Shown: in pieces, positions 1-8,939 of the stretch
Layout of the letters: each line of letters opens with the position of its first letter
Numbering within the stretch: the stretch's first letter is position 1
From: an uncultured bacterium
Lineage (GTDB): Bacteria; Chloroflexota; Anaerolineae; J036; Brachytrichaceae
DNA length: 45,841 nucleotides
Direction of reading: 5' to 3'
Assembly: GCA_903873965.1 (NCBI GenBank)
Contig: CAIQQO010000269.1
Span: forward strand, 1-45,841
Translations under genes and position numbers: made by a program
The notes under the pieces: generated by a model
What the model saw: the letters and a program-made list of their open reading frames with translations, nothing else
The model's database searches: none
What the model was told of the DNA's origin: nothing

Positions 1-1
1 A

Positions 2-2506
2 GTCGGTCTGGCAGCCATGAGCCTTGTGGTCTCAGTTGCTTTAGCAAACGCCACGCAGACTGTTGCGCCAAATAGCCAAGTCGCGTTGGCCCCTGCCGCA
101 CCCACAAATATCACACTCAGTGGATCGAGTCAGTATCTCGCCGACACTCTCTTCGCTCCTGGCGACGTCATCACCTTCAGCGTCATAATCAGCAACAGCG
201 GTAGTGATAAAGCGTTCAATGTTTCCGCTGTCGATCAATTGCCGTTCGATTTGGCGCTATTACCGTATGGGATTGTCGCGACGCAAGGCACACTCTCTTA
301 TTCAACCACCACCATGAGTTGGACGGGTGCCATTCTGCCCGGGACTTCAGCGATGATCACCATGCCCGTCACAGTAACTACATGCCAGTGGCCGATCACC
401 AACACGTCTGTCATTTCATATCCAGCATTGGCCACACCCATCACTGTACATGCCGGTCCAATCGAAGGTTTCGAGTGGACGAGTTACGCTTACACGCCGA
501 CTTTCCCGCCGCCCGGCTGGACAAGTGCTCCTGTCACAGGGACATCGGCGTTCTGGAGCCTTGGTATATCGGGAACTATCAGCCACCCCTCTGCTCCCTA
601 CTTCGACGGCAATGCGGCAGCACGTTTTAATGCCTACTCCGCCCCAAGTGGGGATGCGGCGCGGCTCTCGACGCGCCTCTTGAACTTCCCGCAGGACTAT
701 ACACCGCGTCTTACTTTCTGGATGTATCACGATTCAGATGTTAGCGCAAACACTCAAGCCGATCGACTACAGATACAACTGTCAACCGATGGCGGAGGCA
801 CGTATGCAGACATTCCCGGCGCGCTCTTTACCCGTTACGACGGCAGGACGCCCAGCCATTGGTCGCTGCACACCGTGGACATGCCAGGACATGCAGGGCA
901 ATCCGGCCTCCGCATAGGTTTCCTCGGGGTGAGTGACTTTGGCAATAATATCGTCATCGATGCGATTGGTTTGCAATACGTACCGACATCAGGAACTATA
1001 ACTTCGCAATCCCCTGTTGTGCTCATCAACAAAGCACTGGTGTTGACCGGCACGACAGCCGGCGCATCCGATCAATTCACGAAGACGTGGAATTTCGGTG
1101 CTGAGACGTCGGTACTTGCGGGTAATACTGTGACGCACACTTATGCTGTAATTGGGTCAAAAGTGGTTACCATGTCTGTCTGCGGGTTGTACATTACACA
1201 GACTGTTTACGTGAGTCACAATCCAGTCGGAGTGGACCTGACACTAACAACCTCCCATCCTGCGCTGATGACCTATCCTGTTTACCTTACGCCCACCGTA
1301 TCAAGCGCTACGCTGCCTGTTACCTCGACATGGGACTTCGGCGATGGCACCATCACCAACGGGCTTGCTCTCAGTCATACCTATAACGCACCCGGTCTAT
1401 ATACTGCGACTTTGCGCGTAACAAACACCTTTGGAACGATCATAACGACGACCTTGATCCATGTTCTATCGGTTGCCAATCTATCCGTCACCCAGCAGGC
1501 TGAGCCGCTACCCGCATCTGTGACGCGACCTTTGACTTACACCATCGTTGTCAGCAATGCCGGCCCGGCTGATGCCACCGGTGTGCGTTTGACGGACACG
1601 CTTCCTATTGCCGACGATGCTTCTCTACTGACAATTCTGTTGAATGGCACTGGATCAACCAACTGTGGACAAGTCAGTTTCACAGTAACCTGCACGGTTG
1701 GGATTTTGACGACAGGTGGAGCGGTTACGATATCGTTGGTAATTCTGCCCGGGCCTGCCACGACTGCCGTCAATGAAATAGTCGCCAGTTCAAACGCAGT
1801 TGACCTTCAGCCTGCATCAAATACGTCAATCCTGCCGCTGCACGTGAACCGCGCGCGACGGTATCTTCCCATCATACTCAGCCATGATCCACCCATACCT
1901 GATGCGCCCATTCTCAATGCCATTGACGATCCGTATGCCAATGGCGCTTATACAGTGTCGTGGACGACTGTGCCGTTAGCGCAGTTTTACACCTTGCAGG
2001 AAAGCACTAACCCAGCATTGACGGATGCCGTTACCGTTTATTCCGGCGCAAACCATTCGTGGTCAACACAGAACAAGTCTGCCGGCGCCTATTACTATCG
2101 CGTCAACGCCGGCAATGTTGATGAAACCGGAGCGTGGAGTCTGGTACAAAGCATTAGTTTTACACTGCTCTACGATGGAAGCTGGAGTGGGGTTTCCACA
2201 CAGAGCCGTCCCATCAGTCTGAATATCTCTCAGAACAGTGTGGATCGACTCATTCTCAATTTCTACAACGCGGGTTGCACCTATGCCCTGGACCGACAGG
2301 TCTATCCCGCGTTACCCATCAACGGACGCTCGTTCATGTACTATGGTTATTCGGCAACATTCTCGTATGTCGTCTCTGGCACATTGACTTCGGAGACCAA
2401 TGCTGCGGGCACAATAGCAATGACGTCATGGGACATGTCAAGTACCCCGCAGTGTATTGGCACGACAAACGCGACTTGGACTGCGACTAAAAAGATAACA
2501 CCTTAA
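2..2506 (+). CDS. Secreted PKD/DUF11 repeat surface protein (5' end outside window)
   Basis: This is a large extracellular beta-sandwich protein, probably cell-surface or secreted. The frame is open to the window edge. The first in-window ATG (17) is followed at once by a hydrophobic stretch ending ALANA, which looks like the end of a signal peptide whose charged start lies upstream, so the gene is probably 5'-truncated. Counting from ATG 17: a DUF11-like domain (about 45-130), a jelly-roll-like region (about 150-330), two PKD-like domains (about 335-400 and 405-485, the second with WDFGDG and HTYNAPGLYT), a second DUF11 domain (about 488-600), a YLPIIL motif (about 612), an Fn3-like domain (625-715) and a C-terminal beta domain with two Cys. 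No catalytic motif was recognised; an adhesive or structural role is inferred. The next gene follows after 14 bases. Confidence 0.8.
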   Translation, partial: VGLAAMSLVVSVALANATQTVAPNSQVALAPAAPTNITLSGSSQYLADTLFAPGDVITFSVIISNSGSDKAFNVSAVDQLPFDLALLPYGIVATQGTLSYSTTTMSWTGAILPGTSAMITMPVTVTTCQWPITNTSVISYPALATPITVHAGPIEGFEWTSYAYTPTFPPPGWTSAPVTGTSAFWSLGISGTISHPSAPYFDGNAAARFNAYSAPSGDAARLSTRLLNFPQDYTPRLTFWMYHDSDVSANTQADRLQIQLSTDGGGTYADIPGALFTRYDGRTPSHWSLHTVDMPGHAGQSGLRIGFLGVSDFGNNIVIDAIGLQYVPTSGTITSQSPVVLINKALVLTGTTAGASDQFTKTWNFGAETSVLAGNTVTHTYAVIGSKVVTMSVCGLYITQTVYVSHNPVGVDLTLTTSHPALMTYPVYLTPTVSSATLPVTSTWDFGDGTITNGLALSHTYNAPGLYTATLRVTNTFGTIITTTLIHVLSVANLSVTQQAEPLPASVTRPLTYTIVVSNAGPADATGVRLTDTLPIADDASLLTILLNGTGSTNCGQVSFTVTCTVGILTTGGAVTISLVILPGPATTAVNEIVASSNAVDLQPASNTSILPLHVNRARRYLPIILSHDPPIPDAPILNAIDDPYANGAYTVSWTTVPLAQFYTLQESTNPALTDAVTVYSGANHSWSTQNKSAGAYYYRVNAGNVDETGAWSLVQSISFTLLYDGSWSGVSTQSRPISLNISQNSVDRLILNFYNAGCTYALDRQVYPALPINGRSFMYYGYSATFSYVVSGTLTSETNAAGTIAMTSWDMSSTPQCIGTTNATWTATKKITP

Positions 2507-2520
2507 TCGGAGGATAGAGT

Positions 2521-3504
2521 ATGGCTGAACGGTATTTGGTCACTGGTGCGCTGGGTTGCATCGGCGCGTGGACAGTAAAACGTTTGATTGACGACGGCGC
2601 GCAGGTGTGGACGTACGATCTGCCCGGTGATCCGCACCGCCTGCGCTTGATCATGAGTGAAGCCGCGCTGGCGAAAGTGAACTTCATCGCGGGCGACATC
2701 ACCGACGCCGATGGTTTGGAGCATGCGGTGAGTGACAATGGCATCACTTCTATCATCCATCTGGCCGCGTTGCAGGTGCCCTTTGTGCGCGCCAACCCCA
2801 TCCTGGGCGCGAAGGTCAACGTGGTCGGCACGACCGTGGTGTTCGAAACCGTTAAGCGTCACAAGGAGCAGATTACGGGTTTCGCCTACGCCTCCTCGGT
2901 CGGTGTTTATGGCGGTCCGGACATGTATCCCGGCGGCGAACTGCGTCACGATTCAACGCTCTACCCGCTGAATCTGTACGGCGTCTTCAAACAGGCCAAT
3001 GAGGGCACGGCGCACATCTACTGGCTGGAGTCGGGCGTGCGCAGCATTGGTGTGCGGCCCTATGTGATCTATGGCCCCGGCCGCGATCAGGGCATGTCAT
3101 CCACGCCGACGAAGGGCATGCTGGCAGCAGCAGCCGGTCGGTCGTATCGCATCTCGTATGGCGGCTCAATTGTGTTCCAGTATGCTGACGACACCGCGCG
3201 CGCGTTTATTCAGGCTGCCCGCGCAGGCGCGGATGGCGCGACAGTCTATAACCTCGGCGGGTTCGAGTCATCTATCGCTGACACCGTCAAGGCCATCGAG
3301 GCTGTCCTGCCCGAGATGGCCGGCCGCATTACCTTCAATCCCGTTCCACTGGCCACGCCGCCGCATGTCGACGGTCAACCGCTGGAGGACGCCGTGGGTT
3401 CGCTGCACTGGACACCGCTTGAGGAAGGCGTGCGCCAGACTATCGCCGTGTTCCGCGACGCCATCAGCGCGGGCAAAATCGACGTTGACCGCATCCTGGC
3501 CTGA
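2521..3504 (+). CDS. NAD-dependent epimerase/dehydratase family protein (extended SDR)
   Basis: This is an extended short-chain dehydrogenase of 327 residues, the usual size for GalE-type nucleotide-sugar epimerases and related sugar dehydrogenases. The Rossmann glycine motif is GALGCIG (residues 9-15). The catalytic set is visible as S125/S126 in YASSVGVYG and Y153-GVF-K157. A GGAGG ribosome site at 2509-2513 lies 7 bases before the ATG. It heads a co-directional group with an Ldh-family reductase, a glycosidase, a mutarotase-like protein and an enolase-superfamily dehydratase. A sugar or uronate dehydrogenase role in that pathway is therefore as likely as nucleotide-sugar epimerisation, but the substrate cannot be read from sequence. 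Confidence 0.88.
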   Translation: MAERYLVTGALGCIGAWTVKRLIDDGAQVWTYDLPGDPHRLRLIMSEAALAKVNFIAGDITDADGLEHAVSDNGITSIIHLAALQVPFVRANPILGAKVNVVGTTVVFETVKRHKEQITGFAYASSVGVYGGPDMYPGGELRHDSTLYPLNLYGVFKQANEGTAHIYWLESGVRSIGVRPYVIYGPGRDQGMSSTPTKGMLAAAAGRSYRISYGGSIVFQYADDTARAFIQAARAGADGATVYNLGGFESSIADTVKAIEAVLPEMAGRITFNPVPLATPPHVDGQPLEDAVGSLHWTPLEEGVRQTIAVFRDAISAGKIDVDRILA

Positions 3505-3524
3505 TCACACATAGACTGAATCAC

Positions 3525-4544
3525 ATGCTTACTTTTACGCCCGAACAACTCGAACAAATCGGTTGCGCCGTCCTGGAACACGCCGACTCGCCCGCCGATC
3601 TCGCCCAACTGGTCGTTCATTCGCTCGTTCAGTCGAACCTGCTGGGGCATGATTCGCACGGCATCCTGCGCCTCATCCCCTACATCGGCTGGGTGCGCGC
3701 AGGGCATATCAAGCCCGCTGCGCGCGCCGTGATCGCACATCGCTTCGGCGCCATGGCGATCGTCGATGGCCAAAGTGGCTGGGGGCAGCCTGCCGCTCAA
3801 CTTGCAGCCACAACGGCCATTGAACTGGCCGAACAATTCGGCATTGGCGCGGTGACCATCACCAACGGCAGCCACCTCGGTCGGCTGGGAGCATACACCG
3901 AAACGATGGCACGGGCTGGTTGCATCGGTATGGCGATGGCGAACATCGGCCCCGGTGTGGCGCCGTTTGGCGGAAAAGCGCGCATGATGGGCACCAATCC
4001 GATGGCCTACTCGGTGCCACGCGCGCCGGGACAAAATCCCATTCTGCTTGATTTTGCCACGTCCGGGATTGCCGAAGGTAAGGTGATGGTTGCGCGCGAC
4101 AAGGGTGTGGAAGTGCCCCCCGGTAACATCATCGATAAGGATGGCAACGCTTCCGTAGACCCGAATGATTATTTCGGCGGCGGCGCGCTGTTGCCCTTTG
4201 GCCTGCACAAAGGTTACGGCCTCAGCTTGATGTGCGAATTGATCGGTGGCGCCTTGTCCGGTAGAGGAACCGCATTGGATCCAGGCTTTGGTGGACGCAA
4301 TGGCACGCTCATGATGGCGATGAAGGTTGACGCTTTTACCCCTTTGGATCATTACATAGAGCAGGTGGAGCAGATGTACGGCGCAATCAAAGCCTCCCCG
4401 CCGAAACCCGGTGTCGACGCGGTGCTGATGCCCGGCGATCCAGAGTACGCGACGCGCGCGTACCGGCTTGAGCACGGCATCCAGATACCCGAACGCACCT
4501 GGGAAGATATTCAGGCGCTGGCGCGTGAACTTGGTGCAGCCTGA
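3525..4544 (+). CDS. Ldh family oxidoreductase (malate/L-lactate dehydrogenase type 2)
   Basis: This belongs to the NAD(P)-dependent malate/ureidoglycolate/L-sulfolactate dehydrogenase family, unrelated to classical LDH, which reduces 2-keto acids or diketo-sugar acids in the cytoplasm. Its 339 residues match the family size. Conserved elements are GHDSHG (about 41-46, with the catalytic-type His), the GGxxxxxGTNPxA-like segment around 150-160, LDFATSGIAEGK (about 175-186) and PFGLHKGYGLSLM further on. It starts 20 bases after the epimerase stop with no strong Shine-Dalgarno. Its stop codon is in frame with the next gene. In this cluster a reductase or dehydrogenase step on a keto-sugar acid is inferred. 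Confidence 0.9.
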   Translation: MLTFTPEQLEQIGCAVLEHADSPADLAQLVVHSLVQSNLLGHDSHGILRLIPYIGWVRAGHIKPAARAVIAHRFGAMAIVDGQSGWGQPAAQLAATTAIELAEQFGIGAVTITNGSHLGRLGAYTETMARAGCIGMAMANIGPGVAPFGGKARMMGTNPMAYSVPRAPGQNPILLDFATSGIAEGKVMVARDKGVEVPPGNIIDKDGNASVDPNDYFGGGALLPFGLHKGYGLSLMCELIGGALSGRGTALDPGFGGRNGTLMMAMKVDAFTPLDHYIEQVEQMYGAIKASPPKPGVDAVLMPGDPEYATRAYRLEHGIQIPERTWEDIQALARELGAA

Positions 4545-4601
4545 TGGACCGCAGCATTCCGACAGGAGGCCGCCATACAACCTGATACATGCGCACCCAC
4601 C

Positions 4602-6608
4602 TTGACATGGGCAGATACCGTCAACCTCGATCATCTCATTCCCTACACCCACCCTTCTGCAGGTTGGAGCGATAGGCACTCGTTCCTGGTTCTGGCCTGG
4701 GCCGACGCGCAAGCCATGGGGTTGCAGCGGCTCGAAGCGCTGGTCGGCTGGGGCGGTACGGAGATCACGAGCAACCTGCTGGCATGGCACGTCCACGAGG
4801 ATGGGCGAGCGTTGCCACTGCAGCTTGCATCGCGCACATACCGTCCTGATCAGGTAATCGAGGTTGATCAAGGCAGCGACTTGACTTTAACGGCTTCGGC
4901 GGCATGGCCGACCCGTAACGCGCTGGCAGTTCAGTTCGAGATGCACAACCTGGCCGCTCATCGACGCCAACTGACGCTGTCCTTCGATTACCCCGGCAAA
5001 GGCGAATCGCCGACCTGGACCGAAGCGTTTCCGCTGGGCGAAGCAGGGGGATTTTTCGCCGAAGGGGCCGGGTATTGCGTGAGTATTGATGGCGAACCTC
5101 CTGGTTCGTGGTCTACCCTATTTCAGCACATGGAGCATGGGCGCAATGTGGAATGGGTCAGGGGTTTCGTCGCCGGAATGCCGCAGACGACGATGGAGCT
5201 GGTGTGTTTGAGCGACCTGTCATCGCGTTCGATTGAACTGGACGCCAACGGCAGTGCGCAGGTCACCATCTGCATGGGATTTGGCCTGAATCGCGGGCGC
5301 GCGCGCGAACCATACCGCGAGTGCGTGCGTAAAGTGTCACAGGCGTGGACGCCGGCGGATGAAACGCGGCGCACGCGCGATTTGCTGCGCAAAGCACCTA
5401 TGTTGCCTGCCCGTTATGCAAGCAATGCCACGTATGAACGCATGTATGCACACGCTATCCTTGGCCTGAACAGCCTGTTCATTCAAGGCGAAGGCGGCTA
5501 TTGCGGTGACAGCCGCATCCCGTGGACAACCAAGGATCTTCTGGCGATCGCCTTCTTTTGGGATACTTCATTCAGCTGCGTCGGTGCGCGCGAATTCGAT
5601 CCCGTCGAGTGCCAGGAAGCGATCCGTTGCTTTGTGGACAATGCAAGCCCACGCGGTGGATTACCCGGCACGCTGTGCGACACCCATCGCGCCGGCGAAG
5701 GCCAGGCGCCGATTATGAGTTGGGCGGCATGGTCAATCTACCAGCGCTGCCATGACAAGGCATGGTTGGCGCAGGTCTATCCCGGCCTGGCCGGCTACTG
5801 CCATTTCTGGTTCCACTATCACAGTTCAGCGCGTGGGCTGGCGCAGTTCTACAACGCAGGTCAAATCGGCGACAACGACCCGCGTTTTGATCCGGTCTAT
5901 CACCGCCCGCAAGGCAACGAGCCTGTTTCGGGCATCGAATCACCCGATCTCAACGCGTTCTTCGTCGTCGAAATGCGCTGCCTTGCCCACATGGCCGAGG
6001 AATTGAATCTGAGCAACGAGGCTGCACAGTGGTGCACCAAGGCAACTGATCTTGCGCAACGCATCGTCGATACCATGTACTTCCCCGACGATGCCATGTT
6101 CTTCGACGTGCACGAAGGCACCCACGACAAGTTCAGCGGCGTGAAAAACCCGAACATGTTCCTACCGTTATGGGCAGGCGTGCCATTGCCTGCATCCGAA
6201 GTGAAGCGCATCGTTGAAGACCATATGTTGAACCCGGATGAGTTTTTCCGCGCGCTGCCCTTTCCCAGCGTCTCCTACGACCACCCGCAATATGACCCTG
6301 AGGGGTACTGGCGCGGGCGCATCTGGCCGCACGTGGTGTATTGGATGATCCAGACGCTTTGGAAAACTGGCTATCATGCCGAAGCCGAGTTGACAGCCGA
6401 TCGTCTGCTGGCAATGCTGCAGCGCACGCCGTGGTTTCACGAGAACTACGCTTCGGCCAGCGGTGAAGGTTGGAACGAGCGCCATCGCATCGGATTCCCG
6501 GATTACAACTGGTCGCACGCAACGGTGATTGAGCTTCTATTGGAGCGTTACAAAGAGCAGGTTGTGTGGGAAACTGGAGCACACTCAAATGATTATTCCA
6601 CGCTGTAA
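4602..6608 (+). CDS. (alpha/alpha)6-barrel glycoside hydrolase, GH63/MGH1-like
   Basis: This is a predicted cytoplasmic glycosidase of the GH63/mannosylglycerate-hydrolase-like superfamily, with no signal peptide. An N-terminal beta-sandwich (about 1-250) precedes a helical barrel with typical signatures: FFWDTSFSCVG (about 319-329), SPDLNAFF (about 446), GYWRGRIWPH (about 568) and ENYASASGEG followed by FPDYNWSHA near the end. The exact substrate is unknown. The start is uncertain. TTG at 4602 is used here but has no ribosome site. A consensus AGGAGG at 4564-4569 lies 5 bases before an in-frame ATA (4575), which would add nine residues. The 3' end overlaps the next gene by 20 bases, suggesting translational coupling. 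Confidence 0.82.
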   Translation: MTWADTVNLDHLIPYTHPSAGWSDRHSFLVLAWADAQAMGLQRLEALVGWGGTEITSNLLAWHVHEDGRALPLQLASRTYRPDQVIEVDQGSDLTLTASAAWPTRNALAVQFEMHNLAAHRRQLTLSFDYPGKGESPTWTEAFPLGEAGGFFAEGAGYCVSIDGEPPGSWSTLFQHMEHGRNVEWVRGFVAGMPQTTMELVCLSDLSSRSIELDANGSAQVTICMGFGLNRGRAREPYRECVRKVSQAWTPADETRRTRDLLRKAPMLPARYASNATYERMYAHAILGLNSLFIQGEGGYCGDSRIPWTTKDLLAIAFFWDTSFSCVGAREFDPVECQEAIRCFVDNASPRGGLPGTLCDTHRAGEGQAPIMSWAAWSIYQRCHDKAWLAQVYPGLAGYCHFWFHYHSSARGLAQFYNAGQIGDNDPRFDPVYHRPQGNEPVSGIESPDLNAFFVVEMRCLAHMAEELNLSNEAAQWCTKATDLAQRIVDTMYFPDDAMFFDVHEGTHDKFSGVKNPNMFLPLWAGVPLPASEVKRIVEDHMLNPDEFFRALPFPSVSYDHPQYDPEGYWRGRIWPHVVYWMIQTLWKTGYHAEAELTADRLLAMLQRTPWFHENYASASGEGWNERHRIGFPDYNWSHATVIELLLERYKEQVVWETGAHSNDYSTL

Positions 6609-7668
6609 GGTCGATGTAATCACACTCGCTGATTCGGTGCGTTGCGTTCGCTTACGCAACCCGCTGATGGATGTGCTCGTGCTGCCGGATAAAGGCGCAG
6701 ACATCTACGCCATCATCGATCGTGCCAGCGGGATCGATCTTTTGTGGAAAAACGCCCATGGTTTGCGCGCGCCCAACACAGGGCGGCTAAGCCCGGACAG
6801 CGAAGTTGCATGGATGGAGCAGTACGAGGGCGGCTGGCAGGAGATTCTTCCCAATGGCGGCAACCCGTGCATGTATAAAGGCCTGGAGTTGAGCTTTCAT
6901 GGGGAATCCACCATGCTGCCCTGGCGCTTTGAAGTCCTGCGCGATGATGGTGCCGTTGTCGAAGTCCTGTTCAGCGCACAACTGTATCGCAGTCCTTTTC
7001 GCATCGAGCGGCGCATGCGTCTCGATGCTGATGCCGCCTGTCTGCGCCTCGCTGAAAAGGTCATCAACCAGGCAAGCGAACCGATGGAGTTCATGTGGGG
7101 ACACCACCCTGCATTCGGCGCGCCGCTCGTCTCAGAACATGCGCGTCTTCTCTGCAATGCGCGCACCCTCATCGCCGACGCAGACTACGACGCCCCCGGC
7201 AATGTGCTGTGCCCCGGCGCCACCTACGCGTGGCCGTATGTCGATGGCCAGTCAGGTCGGATCGATATGCAGATCGTCCCAGGCCGGAACGAACCGCGGG
7301 GCGTGTACGCCTATCTGAGCGACTTTGACGGCCCGCCGTGGTTCGCCATCATTAATCCTGTCATCGGGCTTGGCGCCGGCATGGCGTGGTCACATGCCAC
7401 GTACCCATATTGCTGGCTGTGGCAGGAGATGCACAGCGGCAGCGGTTACCCGTTCTATAGCCGAACCTACACGATGGCCGTTGAGCCATGGAGCAGTATC
7501 CCGGGCTATGGGCTGCAACGCGTCATTAACGAAACGGGCTCGCAACTCAGCCTCGGTGCAGGCGAGTCACTCAACAGTCAGTTGTCCGTCGTCCTATTCA
7601 CCATCGACCCTGCGCATACCGTGGAGCGCATCAACCCGGATGGCAGCGTCGTTCTGCAAACAAGCTAA
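6589..7668 (+). CDS. Aldose 1-epimerase-like protein (galactose mutarotase fold, DUF4432-like)
   Basis: The product is a 359-residue cytoplasmic protein of the galactose-mutarotase-like beta-sandwich superfamily, which binds sugar rings. Recognisable features are NPLMDVLVLPDKGADI near the N terminus, a WQEILPNGG segment, and EFMWGHHPAFG (about 166-176), where a histidine is expected to serve the sugar hydroxyl. I chose the ATG at 6589 because a GGAG element lies about 10 bases upstream and the residues fit the family start. An open frame extends further upstream, inside the glycosidase gene. The 20-base overlap with the glycosidase suggests that the mutarotase prepares sugars released by it. 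The substrate is unknown. Confidence 0.8.
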   Translation: MIIPRCKVDVITLADSVRCVRLRNPLMDVLVLPDKGADIYAIIDRASGIDLLWKNAHGLRAPNTGRLSPDSEVAWMEQYEGGWQEILPNGGNPCMYKGLELSFHGESTMLPWRFEVLRDDGAVVEVLFSAQLYRSPFRIERRMRLDADAACLRLAEKVINQASEPMEFMWGHHPAFGAPLVSEHARLLCNARTLIADADYDAPGNVLCPGATYAWPYVDGQSGRIDMQIVPGRNEPRGVYAYLSDFDGPPWFAIINPVIGLGAGMAWSHATYPYCWLWQEMHSGSGYPFYSRTYTMAVEPWSSIPGYGLQRVINETGSQLSLGAGESLNSQLSVVLFTIDPAHTVERINPDGSVVLQTS

Positions 7669-7693
7669 CCCCCTTATTTCCAAGTCCAACGTC

Positions 7694-8812
7694 ATGAACC
7701 ATCCTGCCATACTGTCTACGCCGATCGATTCCATCGACGCCTTTCGCGTTTCCGTACCCCTGACGCAGCCAATCTACGCGATTGGCTCCTTGATCACGGC
7801 GCGCGAGTTCATTTTCGCCCGTGTCACCGCCGGTGGGCAAACCGGCACCGGTTTCGGCCTGACGCGCGGCGCCAGCATCGAAACCGTGGTGGATCGCCAG
7901 ATTGCACCATTGCTCAAAAACCGCACCATAGGCGATATCCGCGCCATATGGCAATCCGCACGAGACACGACTCGCATGGTCGGCGACACTGGTTTATTCG
8001 CCCGCGCATTAGCTGTTGTCGACATTGCGCTATGGGATGTCATGACGCGCGTGCTGGGCGTACCTCTGTGGCGATTGCTGGGCGGGCGTCAGCAAGACGT
8101 GCCGTGCGCCGCGATCATGGGCTATTACCGGCAGGGCGATCAACTGAGCGTGCTGCGCGCCGAAGCCGAGGCGCTGGTAAAAGCTGGCTACACTCGTTTC
8201 AAGATGCCTTTCGGCGCCGATAAAGCCCTCGACATCCAGCGTGTGGCAGCGTTGCGCGAGATTGCTGGTGATAAAGCCGTGATCGGCCTGGACGCCAACG
8301 CCGTTTTCGACACGCCAAAGCAAGCTGCTACAGCATGGCGCAGCGTCGAACGGTTCGCCCCTGCCTTCCTTGAGGATCCATTTCCCGGAGTCGAGTGGCA
8401 ACAGGCGATGGAAATGTCTCGCAGCTCTGACATTCCCATCGCGTTTGGCGAAGTGTTATCGTCGCCCGATGCAGTGCAGCAGTTGAGCGCTGGCATTGAC
8501 ATCCTGCGCCCCGATGCCACGCACCAGTTAGGCGTCACGGGCTATATTCAAGGCGTCGGACGTGCACTTGAACACCGCACGCCCATCTTCCCGCACTACT
8601 TCCCTGACATCCACGCGCCATTACTCGGTGCCTTGGGCGGTTGGATGACCGAGGAATCGCCATTCGAGGCCGACACCGTCGGATTCTGGCAGATGCGCGC
8701 GACACAACCCGTCATCACCAACGGCATGTGGCGCCTGACAGATGCACCCGGTTTTGGGATCGACTGGGACGAAGAACGGCTGACACGGTTTCGCGTGAAG
8801 ACTAAAACGTGA
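7694..8812 (+). CDS. Enolase-superfamily (mandelate racemase/muconate lactonizing) enzyme
   Basis: This is a 372-residue enolase-superfamily protein, a family that includes sugar-acid dehydratases and racemases acting on carboxylates through a Mg-bound enediolate. The N-terminal capping domain is followed by a TIM barrel. Predicted metal ligands are D200 (in GLDANAVF), E227 (FLEDPFPG) and E253 (AFGEVLSS). D274 (RPDATHQ) and H301/H307 (HYFPDIH) resemble the mandelate-racemase His-Asp dyad. The beta2 motif, normally KxK, reads K170-M-P172, so the second lysine is absent. I start at ATG 7694 because upstream residues in this frame lie inside the mutarotase gene. A weak ribosome site makes the start slightly uncertain. 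Sugar-acid dehydration is inferred from context. Confidence 0.88.
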   Translation: MNHPAILSTPIDSIDAFRVSVPLTQPIYAIGSLITAREFIFARVTAGGQTGTGFGLTRGASIETVVDRQIAPLLKNRTIGDIRAIWQSARDTTRMVGDTGLFARALAVVDIALWDVMTRVLGVPLWRLLGGRQQDVPCAAIMGYYRQGDQLSVLRAEAEALVKAGYTRFKMPFGADKALDIQRVAALREIAGDKAVIGLDANAVFDTPKQAATAWRSVERFAPAFLEDPFPGVEWQQAMEMSRSSDIPIAFGEVLSSPDAVQQLSAGIDILRPDATHQLGVTGYIQGVGRALEHRTPIFPHYFPDIHAPLLGALGGWMTEESPFEADTVGFWQMRATQPVITNGMWRLTDAPGFGIDWDEERLTRFRVKTKT

Positions 8813-8861
8813 AACGCAAGAAGAAAATGTGCTGGTAGCCAAGCGTCCTGGCTGAAATGCT

Positions 8862-8886
8862 GCATCTGCTGCTACATAGCAGATGC
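8862..8886. terminator. Hairpin between convergent genes
   Basis: Perfect 9-base arms GCATCTGCT (8862-8870) and AGCAGATGC (8878-8886) enclose a 7-base loop. It sits in the 127-base gap between the convergent enolase-superfamily and esterase genes. There is no clear T-tract on either side, so a bidirectional terminator role is inferred from position only. Confidence 0.4.
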
Positions 8887-8939
8887 AAACCTCCGATGCG
8901 ACGAGTGAAACAGGATTATTCTTCTTTACGTTTTACAGT

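Noticed and set aside
3375..4871. A 498-codon open frame on the minus strand across the Ldh-family gene
   Set aside because: It lies antisense to the clear Ldh-family and epimerase genes, shows no family features and has irregular Cys/His/Arg-rich composition, as expected of a shadow frame.
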